A DNA stretch of 64,000 nt from contig JAXEXP010000158.1 of the NCBI GenBank assembly GCA_034113365.1, positions 18,174 to 82,173 on the forward strand, read 5' to 3'. The notes below the pieces were generated by a model. The model did no database searches and was not told the DNA's origin. It saw only the letters and a list, made by a program, of their open reading frames with translations. Position 1 is the stretch's first letter; every line of letters starts with the position of its first letter. Below are positions 58,601 through 64,000 of this stretch, piece by piece. The stretch is from Spyradocola sp034113365 (GTDB taxonomy: Bacteria; Bacillota; Clostridia; Christensenellales; UBA1750). Both the position numbers and the translations under genes were made by a program.

Positions 58601-59941
58601 CTCGTCCACGATCTTGTCGTCCATGCCGATCTTGACCGCGGCGATCTCGATGATGCGGTCCTTGCCCGCGTGCAGGCCGGTGGTCTCGATGTCCAGCACC
58701 ACGTATTCCCGCCCGATGGGGCCGTCGTCGGGGTTGGATACGATGACGCCGCTGTCATCGATGAGGTACCCCTCCATGCCGGGGATGAGCTTGATGTTTT
58801 TGCCGCTCTTTTTGAGCTTTTTGATGGTGTCAAACGCCTCGGGGTAGGCCTGCACCACGCCGTGGTCGGTGATGGCGATGGCCTCGTGGCCCCAGTCGGC
58901 GGCGCGCTTGATGAGGTCGGCCGCGGAGGTGACGCCGTCCATGTTGGACATCTGCGTGTGCAGGTGCAGCTCGACGCGCTTGACGGGCTCCTCGTCCTTG
59001 CGCGGCTCCCAGGGCATCTGCTGCACGTCGTCCGCCATCAGCGAGATCTCCTTGGAGAAGTTGTCCCACTGGCAGGCGCCGCGCACCTTGACGCGAATGC
59101 CGGGCTTGAGGCCGGAAATCTCCTTGCCCTCGCCCTGCTCGGTGTTGAGGAACACCTTGCAAAGGATGGAGCCGGTGTAGTCCGTCACGCCGAAGGTCAC
59201 CAGCGTCTTGAAGCCGCCCTTGAGTTCCTTGCTCTCGATGGTCTTGAGCACGAAGCCCTCCACGCACACGCGTCCGCTGGTCTCGCTCAGCTCGCCGATG
59301 GGATCGTTCTTGCTCTGCGAGATCTTGCGGCCGTAGAGCACGCGCGGGCCGTCCACCTTTTTCTTTTCCTTGGGCAGCTCGCCCATGCGCGCGATCATCT
59401 CCTCGTCGAGCTTCTTGCGCTCCTCGAGGTACTGCTCCAGCTTGATCTCCTGCTCGCGCGATATGATCTGCACCGCCGCCTCGCGCTGGAACACGTTTTT
59501 GATCATCTGCGCGATTCTTTCGTCCATGCCGCGCATCAGCAGCAGGTCGGCGGCGATCTTGGCGCGCACGGTCAGCGTCACGGTGTTGCCCTCCACCGCC
59601 CACTCCGCGCCGTCCAGGTGCGGCTTTGCCGACGGCATCTGCCCCACCAGCGACTCGTTGAGCCACGCGGCGTACTTCTCCGGCGCGCGCATGAAGTCGT
59701 CCGCCAGCGTCGGGCAGCTGACCGCCACCTCCACGCTGACGCCCTTCTTCCTGCCGAACATCGCCGTCAGCCCCGCGCGCAGGGCCGCGTACTGCTCCTT
59801 GCGCAGCACGTCCGTCGCCTGAAAGCGCACCAGGATGCGCCCGCTCCTTTTGTGCACCGACACGCGCTCCAGCGTGAGCAGATCCACCGGCGCGTTCGGC
59901 GCGGCCTTCTTCAGTTCCTCTCTCCAGTTCGGCTCCGGCAT
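55625..59941 (-). CDS. polC: DNA polymerase III alpha subunit, Gram-positive type PolC
   Basis: A 1,438-residue replicative polymerase. In order: N-terminal domain, OB fold, PHP domain (ELHLHTQMSNMDGVTSAADL, near 322) interrupted by the DnaQ-type 3'-5' exonuclease (YVVLDIETTGLHAGKDRII near 413, with CAHNASFDIGFL), a zinc-binding pair (CPNCQFSDFD and CPRCGADL near 905-930), the palm with PDIDLNFSG near 963, then fingers and a helix-hairpin-helix (RLPGVGGAAAETLY). Presence of PolC marks low- or high-GC Firmicutes. It is the last gene of the isoprenoid/lipid unit, 37 bases after ispG. Confidence 0.98.
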   Translation of the reverse strand: MPEPNWREELKKAAPNAPVDLLTLERVSVHKRSGRILVRFQATDVLRKEQYAALRAGLTAMFGRKKGVSVEVAVSCPTLADDFMRAPEKYAAWLNESLVGQMPSAKPHLDGAEWAVEGNTVTLTVRAKIAADLLLMRGMDERIAQMIKNVFQREAAVQIISREQEIKLEQYLEERKKLDEEMIARMGELPKEKKKVDGPRVLYGRKISQSKNDPIGELSETSGRVCVEGFVLKTIESKELKGGFKTLVTFGVTDYTGSILCKVFLNTEQGEGKEISGLKPGIRVKVRGACQWDNFSKEISLMADDVQQMPWEPRKDEEPVKRVELHLHTQMSNMDGVTSAADLIKRAADWGHEAIAITDHGVVQAYPEAFDTIKKLKKSGKNIKLIPGMEGYLIDDSGVIVSNPDDGPIGREYVVLDIETTGLHAGKDRIIEIAAVKIGMDDKIVDEYHTMVNPGMRIPPETIKVHNITDDMVAGAPSVGEVMPALAEFCRGHVVCAHNASFDIGFLRIDAEKAGVELPETVLDTLPLARAVLKDLKRHKLDIVCKRLGVKLDTHHRALFDTRATAHMLVKLLELARDEQGVATLRDLNARLGEGVAAAGTSYHIVLLAKDRTGLEHLYRLISDAHLKHFDRRPHILKSELKKYREGLIVGSACEAGELIRAMVEGKSERDIERIASFYDYLEIQPTGNNAFMVRQGIIKDEKGLQELNKRVLRLGDKLGKPVCATCDVHFMDPEDAVFREILMTGMGFDDADQQAPLYFRTTREMLDEFAYLGDRAQEVVIDNPRKIADMVGEVKMFPKHPRDEETFQPQLPNAEQEIERMAWENARALYGDPLPEIVSARLERELKSILGHGFGTLYYSAHLLVKKSNEDGFLVGSRGSVGSSFAATMCNITEVNPLPPHYVCPNCQFSDFDVDVHTYPCGIDLPERKCPRCGADLKHNGYDIPFEVFLGFNGDKVPDIDLNFSGIYQHRAHEYVKELFGKGQVFKAGTIGTLAEKTAYGYVKKWCEEKGHRATSVEMDRLVQGCVGVKRTTGQHPAGMVIVPDEYTIYQFSPIQHPADDKTSDIVTTHFDFGSLHDILVKLDVLGHDDPTMINMLERLTGIKATELPLNDPKVLGLFSSPEPLDLAPNQIRGVTKGTLGIPEFGTKFVRQMLEDTKPSSMAELIRISGLSHGTDVWLNNAQDMILSGVCKLNDCFCTRDDIMNYLISMGVAPKMAFTTMEAVRKGRGLTPEMEAAMREKNVPEHYIDSCKKIKYMFPKGHAAAYVMMALRVAWFKVYRPLEYYATFFTVRADNFDAILMLGSPEELDAEMNRIDKLNKFERTAKDDDTYTLLELVYEMRARGFDFLPVDLYKSTADEFIIEDGKIRPPFNRLPGVGGAAAETLYAACRQAVEENRPFISVEDLKARAAASSGTIEQLRLAGALGGLPETSQVSLF

Positions 59942-59978
59942 GCGCTCACGCTCCCTTCTCCCGTGCCGGTTGATTTCA

Positions 59979-61049
59979 TCAGATGTCCTTGCCCATTTCC
60001 TTTGCGATGGCGGCGATCTCCTCCATCAACGCGTCGAGCAGCTGCTCCTTGGGCACGCGGCGCACCAGCATGCCGTGGCGGAACAGCGCGCCCGCCGAGC
60101 CGCCGCCCGCGATGCCGATGTCGGCCTGCCGCGCCTCGCCGGGGCCGTTGACCACGCAGCCCATGATGGCCACGGTGATGGGCAGCTCCACGCCCGCCAG
60201 CCGCTTCTCCACTTCCTTGGCGATGGACTCGACGTCCATGCACTTGCGCCCGCAGGTGGGGCAGGAGACGATGTTGACCGCGTCGCGGCGCAGGCCGATG
60301 GCGCGCAGGATATTGATGCCCGCGGCCACCTCGGGCACGGGATCGCCCGACAGCGACACGCGGATGGTGTCGCCGATGCCGTCCAGCAGAAGCGACCCGA
60401 TGCCGATGTCGCTCTTGACGTTGCCCATGCCTCTACGCCCGGCCTCGGTCACGCCCAGGTGCAGCGGATAATCGCAGATGGCGGCCATCTTGCGGTAGGC
60501 CTCCACGTTCAGCCGCACGTCGGACGCCTTGAGCGACAGCGCGATGTCGTAAAAGCCGCAGGCCTCAAGGATCCGCACATGGCGCATCGCGGCCTCCACC
60601 ATCGCCTCGGCCGTCACGCCCTTTTCCTCCACCAGGTCCTTGGGCAGCGAGCCGGTGTTCACGCCGATGCGGATGGGCACGTGGTGCTGCTTTGCGCAGT
60701 CCACCACGCGGCGCACGTCCTCGCTGCGCTCGATGTTGCCGGGATTGATGCGCAGCTTGTGGATGCCGTTCTCCATCGCGCCCAGCGCCAGCTTGTGGTC
60801 AAAGTGGATGTCCGCCACCAGCGGCACGGGGGAATAGTCCACCAGCTTGCGCACCGACTGCACGCACTGCTCGTCGTACACCGACACGCGCACAATATCC
60901 GCGCCCGCCTTGGCAAGCGATTCGATCTGCGAAAGCGTCGCCATCGCGTCGCGGGTGTCGGTGTTGGTCATGGACTGCACGCTCACCGGCGCGTCGCCGC
61001 CGATGGTCACAGCCCCAACATGGATGGCCCTGGACTTTCTTCTCATCAT
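59979..61049 (-). CDS. ispG: 4-Hydroxy-3-methylbut-2-enyl diphosphate synthase
   Basis: A 356-residue [4Fe-4S] enzyme of the MEP isoprenoid pathway. VSVQSMTNTDTRDAMATLSQI, LRINPGNIERSEDVRRVV and SLKASDVRLNVEAYRKM are family hallmarks; cluster cysteines lie in SCPTCGRKCMD and MGCVVNGPGEA. Length is that of the short bacterial form. Its start overlaps the rseP stop by four bases. With dxr in the same unit it shows the MEP route is used. Confidence 0.97.
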   Translation of the reverse strand: MMRRKSRAIHVGAVTIGGDAPVSVQSMTNTDTRDAMATLSQIESLAKAGADIVRVSVYDEQCVQSVRKLVDYSPVPLVADIHFDHKLALGAMENGIHKLRINPGNIERSEDVRRVVDCAKQHHVPIRIGVNTGSLPKDLVEEKGVTAEAMVEAAMRHVRILEACGFYDIALSLKASDVRLNVEAYRKMAAICDYPLHLGVTEAGRRGMGNVKSDIGIGSLLLDGIGDTIRVSLSGDPVPEVAAGINILRAIGLRRDAVNIVSCPTCGRKCMDVESIAKEVEKRLAGVELPITVAIMGCVVNGPGEARQADIGIAGGGSAGALFRHGMLVRRVPKEQLLDALMEEIAAIAKEMGKDI

Positions 61050-62128
61050 ACGTTCACCCCAAATATTCTCAATATATCGCGCCCCGTCAGCAGCACGATC
61101 AGTCCCATCAGCACCACAAGGCCCGCAAAGTGCACAATGGCCTCGGCCTTGCGCGACAGATGCTTGCCCGTGACCGTCTCCACCAGCAGCAGCACCGCGC
61201 GCCCGCCGTCCAGCGCGGGCAGCGGCAGCAGGTTCATCAGCCCCAGGTTCATCGAGATGATGACCAGCAGGTTGATGACCATCGTCACGCCCGCGGTAAA
61301 GCTCTGCGCAAAGGACTGCTTGGACAGCTCCGTCACCATGCTCACCGTGCCCACCGGCCCTGCCACCGAGTCCAGCACCTCTTTTTGCGTGAACATGCTG
61401 CCCAGCGTCTGTACCATGGTCTTGAGCAGCTCCACGCAGTAGGAGAAGGAGCGGCTCACCGCGGCAAAGAAGCCCACGCGCACGCGCTCGGTGCCGAACG
61501 TCACGCCCATCAGATACCGGCTGCTCTCTTCGTCGTACTGCTTGCCCACCAGCGCGTCAAAGGTCTCCTCCCCGCGCCTTATGGTCAGCAGCACGTCGTC
61601 CTCGCCCGTGTCGCGGATGGCGGCGCTGATCTCGTCGGCAGTACCGTACAGCGTGCCGTTCACGCCGACGATCTCGTCGCCCACCTCGATGCCCGCCGAC
61701 TGCGCAGGCGAGCCCTCCGTCACGGTGTCGATGCGGTTGACCAGCGCGTACTCGCCCACCGCCGCCATCAGCACCACCGCCATCACCAGCGCCAGCACGA
61801 AGTTCATCACGGGGCCGGCCACCGTCATCACCAGCCGCCGCCACGCGGGCTTTAGGTTGATGTTGTCGGGATCCTCCGCCTCGTCGTCGGCGTTTTCCCC
61901 CACGAACGCGCAGAAGCCGCCTATGGGGAAGGCGCGCAGCGAGTATTCGGTGCCGTCTCTGCCGCGCCGGTGGAAGATGGCAGGCCCCATACCGATCGCA
62001 AACTCCTGCACCCGCAGCCCGCAGGCGCGCGCCGCCAGAAAGTGCCCCAGCTCATGCACGAAAATGCACACGCCCAGCACCAGTATCGCCAGCAATACAT
62101 AGAAAACCGTGCTCATGGATGGAACCAT
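61046..62128 (-). CDS. rseP: RIP metalloprotease RseP/RasP (site-2 protease)
   Basis: A 360-residue intramembrane zinc protease. HELGH (His25, Glu26, His29) lies in the first membrane helix and the second motif LLPLPALDGGRAV supplies the third ligand. A PDZ domain (about 130-200, SPAQSAGIEVGDEIVGVNG) sits between. It cleaves membrane-bound anti-sigma factors and signal-peptide remnants. The ATG at 62128 has GAGGTG very close; the ATG four codons on (MSTVFY) suits homologues equally well. Confidence 0.93.
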   Translation of the reverse strand: MVPSMSTVFYVLLAILVLGVCIFVHELGHFLAARACGLRVQEFAIGMGPAIFHRRGRDGTEYSLRAFPIGGFCAFVGENADDEAEDPDNINLKPAWRRLVMTVAGPVMNFVLALVMAVVLMAAVGEYALVNRIDTVTEGSPAQSAGIEVGDEIVGVNGTLYGTADEISAAIRDTGEDDVLLTIRRGEETFDALVGKQYDEESSRYLMGVTFGTERVRVGFFAAVSRSFSYCVELLKTMVQTLGSMFTQKEVLDSVAGPVGTVSMVTELSKQSFAQSFTAGVTMVINLLVIISMNLGLMNLLPLPALDGGRAVLLLVETVTGKHLSRKAEAIVHFAGLVVLMGLIVLLTGRDILRIFGVNV

Positions 62129-62575
62129 TCACCTCTTCAACACAAAGTCCTGCTCCGGATAGCCGTTGTAGTCCGACAGCCGGTCGGGCACAAAGCCCAG
62201 CGACCGGTAGAAGGGCCGCGCCGCGCGCCCGCGCTCGTCGCCTTCGCAGAAGGTCTGCACGCGCACCTCGCCCGGCATCTCCCGGAGCATCCGCTGCACC
62301 ATTTCCCGCGCAATGCCGCGCCTGCGCGCGTCCGGGTGCACCGCCAGAAAGCACAGCAGCCCCTTTTTCACGGAATAGAGCAGCGCGCCCACGACCAAAC
62401 CGTCCTGCACCGCGCAGATGGCCTCGCCCCGGCGCATGAATTTTTCCACGGTGCGCCGGTGTTCCATCAGAAGCTCCTCGGTCTCCAGCCCGGGGAACTC
62501 GTCGCGCACGCGGCGCACCAGCGCCATCCAGCCGTCCAGCCGCTCCACGCCCGCCTTTTCGATCACAGCTTCCAC
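62129..62575 (-). CDS. GNAT family N-acetyltransferase
   Basis: A 148-residue acetyltransferase with the loop LAVHPDARRRGIAREMVQRML and a C-terminal FYRSLGFVPDRLSDYNGYPEQ. It overlaps the end of dxr by 13 bases and abuts rseP. It is an extra gene in an otherwise conserved block, where dxr is usually followed directly by rseP. The substrate is unknown. Confidence 0.85.
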   Translation of the reverse strand: MEAVIEKAGVERLDGWMALVRRVRDEFPGLETEELLMEHRRTVEKFMRRGEAICAVQDGLVVGALLYSVKKGLLCFLAVHPDARRRGIAREMVQRMLREMPGEVRVQTFCEGDERGRAARPFYRSLGFVPDRLSDYNGYPEQDFVLKR

Positions 62576-63708
62576 TTCCCCGCGACCTCCTGCGCGACGC
62601 GGCGCGCCTCGCGGTCCGCCGCGTAGACCTGCCGAACGTCCGTTACAGGCTGTGCGGGCAGGCGATCCAGCGCCGCCTCCAGCACCGACGCGATGCGGAA
62701 GAAGGGCAGCTTTTTCTCCAACACCAGCTGCACGGCCACCTCGTTGGCGCCGTTGAGCGTCACGGGCGCGGTGCCGCCCTCCTTCAGCACGCGGTAGGCC
62801 AGCTTAAGCGCCGGGAACCGCGCAAAATCGGGCTTTTCAAACGTCAGCGCGCCGGTCTCGGTCAGATCCAGCTGCGGCGCGACGTCGGGCAGGCGGTCGG
62901 GGTAGCTCATCGCGTAGGCGATGGGCACGCGCATGTCGGGCAGGCCCATCTGCACCAGCGTCGCGCCGTCGGAGAACGCCACGCCCGAGTGCACGATGCT
63001 CTGCGGGTGCACCACGACCTGTATTTTGTCCGCTTCCAGCCCAAACAAGTGCCGCGCCTCGATGATCTCCAGCGCCTTGTTGACCATGGAGGCCGAATCG
63101 ATGGTGATCTTGCGGCCCATAGCCCAGTTGGGGTGGCGCAGCGCCTGCTCAACGGTAGCCTGCTGGACCTGCTCCAGGCTCCAGGTGCGGAACGGTCCGC
63201 CGGATGCAGTTAAAACGATGCGCACGGGCTGCGCGTTCGGGCGGCCCTGGATGCACTGGAAGATGGCGCTGTGTTCGCTGTCCACGGGCAATATGGGCAC
63301 GCCCTTCTCCTTTGCGGCGCGCATCACCAGCTCGCCGCCCGTTACCAGCGCCTCCTTGTTGGCCAGCAGCACCTTTTTGCCGCACTCGATGCAGCGCAGC
63401 ACCGCGGGCAATCCCGCGATGCCCACAACGGCAACAAGCACCGCATCGACATCCTCTCTTGCACAGATGTCCAGCAGTGCTTCTTGCCCGAAGGCCCATT
63501 GACATTCATTTGTGCCGGCAAAGCCGTCCGGCGGGTCGGTGAGCACCGCCGCAGCCGGATGAAAGCGCCTGACCTGCTCGGTCAGCAGCTGCGCGCTGCT
63601 CCTTGCCGCCAGCGCCACGGCCCGGTATTGGTCCGGGTGCCGGGCGATGACGTCCAGCGCCTGCGTGCCAATGGAGCCCGTAGACCCCAGTATCGCGATC
63701 CTTTGCAT
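62563..63708 (-). CDS. dxr: 1-Deoxy-D-xylulose 5-phosphate reductoisomerase
   Basis: A 381-residue NADPH-dependent enzyme of the MEP pathway. ILGSTGSIGTQALDVI binds NADPH; LLANKEALVTGGELVM, PVDSEHSAIFQCIQGRP, LTASGGPFRTWSLEQV and HPNWAMGRKITIDSASMVNK are catalytic and metal-binding regions (with the DSEH and SASM motifs). VVHPQSIVHSGVAFSDG follows. It is 14 bases after cdsA. Confidence 0.97.
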   Translation of the reverse strand: MQRIAILGSTGSIGTQALDVIARHPDQYRAVALAARSSAQLLTEQVRRFHPAAAVLTDPPDGFAGTNECQWAFGQEALLDICAREDVDAVLVAVVGIAGLPAVLRCIECGKKVLLANKEALVTGGELVMRAAKEKGVPILPVDSEHSAIFQCIQGRPNAQPVRIVLTASGGPFRTWSLEQVQQATVEQALRHPNWAMGRKITIDSASMVNKALEIIEARHLFGLEADKIQVVVHPQSIVHSGVAFSDGATLVQMGLPDMRVPIAYAMSYPDRLPDVAPQLDLTETGALTFEKPDFARFPALKLAYRVLKEGGTAPVTLNGANEVAVQLVLEKKLPFFRIASVLEAALDRLPAQPVTDVRQVYAADREARRVAQEVAGKWKL

Positions 63709-63722
63709 AGCTTCTCCTTATC

Positions 63723-64000
63723 TTACAGCGCGGTCAGCATGCTGACGATGCACAGCGCCACCGCGCAGTACATGATGCTGTCCAGCCGGTCGAGCAGGCC
63801 GCCGTGTCCCGGGAACAGCCTGCCAAAGTCCTTCACGCCGCAAAAGCGCTTGATGTAGGAGGCCACGATGTCCCCCACCTGATTGACCACAGACGCCAGC
63901 AGCCCAAGGCCGATGAAGATCCAGATGCTCAGGTTCTCCCCGTGGTACACCGTCACGCCGTATACGATCATCGCGGAAAACAGCGCGCCCAGCACGCCCG
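63723..64000 (-). CDS. cdsA: Phosphatidate cytidylyltransferase, C-terminal part (runs off the window)
   Basis: About 92 residues of the 3' end are visible. GLLASVVNQVGDIVASYIKRF, then VKDFGRLFPGHGGLLDRLDS is the CdsA signature that binds metal and CTP. A final membrane helix (YCAVALCIVSMLTAL) ends the protein. It makes CDP-diacylglycerol for phospholipid synthesis. The start lies beyond base 64000. Confidence 0.93.
   Translation of the reverse strand, partial: GVLGALFSAMIVYGVTVYHGENLSIWIFIGLGLLASVVNQVGDIVASYIKRFCGVKDFGRLFPGHGGLLDRLDSIMYCAVALCIVSMLTAL

Overview
The window looks like a chromosomal segment of a high-GC, Gram-positive anaerobe of the class Clostridia, probably a gut commensal near Christensenellales or Oscillospirales. 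That placement is an inference. It rests on the Gram-positive type PolC, the order cdsA-dxr-rseP-ispG-polC, a type III glutamine synthetase, DapL-type lysine biosynthesis, a DUF1540 protein, a split glutamate synthase, activases of 2-hydroxyacyl-CoA dehydratases and several plant- and mucin-glycan hydrolases. No transposase, integrase, phage gene, CRISPR array or plasmid function was found.

Layout. 1-600: 6S RNA and a tRNA-Gln/tRNA-Glu unit, each with a near-consensus promoter. 600-2160: an ABC permease/ATPase pair without a binding protein. 2170-3170: repeats and a duplicated 3' fragment of the next gene. 2900-11130: glycan metabolism (a GHL6-like hydrolase, a BNR sialidase-like protein, a GH127 arabinofuranosidase, a Gfo/Idh/MocA oxidoreductase), with a phosphatase, a GNAT and a DUF4349 lipoprotein. 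11300-16600: a MATE exporter, tRNA-Ile, a lipoprotein, a dehydrogenase/amidotransferase pair and a strikingly Cys-periodic CAP protein. 16600-20400: a tannase-gallate decarboxylase operon on the minus strand, divergent from a GH29 fucosidase group. 23450-25800: a wall-anchored beta-helix protein, a possible small RNA and a SIS protein.

26000-40500 is a nitrogen-assimilation block. On the minus strand glnN (GS-III), purF and an ammonium transporter fused to a P-II domain follow one another. On the plus strand lie a five-gene split glutamate synthase, a second glutamine synthetase and an ANTAR-domain regulator with a degenerate receiver. Three leaders in this block (glnN, amt, glutamate synthase) each hold a hairpin with an AAAGNN hexaloop whose loop and 3' arm are also the 5' arm of an intrinsic terminator. 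Hairpin and terminator are mutually exclusive, as expected for ANTAR antitermination. This is the most coherent regulatory system seen in the window.

40500-51000: pyrG, dapL and assorted enzymes (ASCH protein, thioesterase, AAC(3)-like, NimA-like, DUF523, methyltransferase, DUF1540, GNAT, aldo/keto reductase, VanY-type carboxypeptidase, sugar isomerase). The isomerase has a long leader of about 250 nt ending in a terminator. 51186-55383: a dehydratase activase apparently split in two overlapping genes. 55625-64000: polC, ispG, rseP, a GNAT, dxr and the end of cdsA, in the usual Firmicutes order. Starts were moved from the longest reading frame wherever a Shine-Dalgarno sequence or family length supported it. 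All family assignments come from reading motifs by eye; no database was searched.
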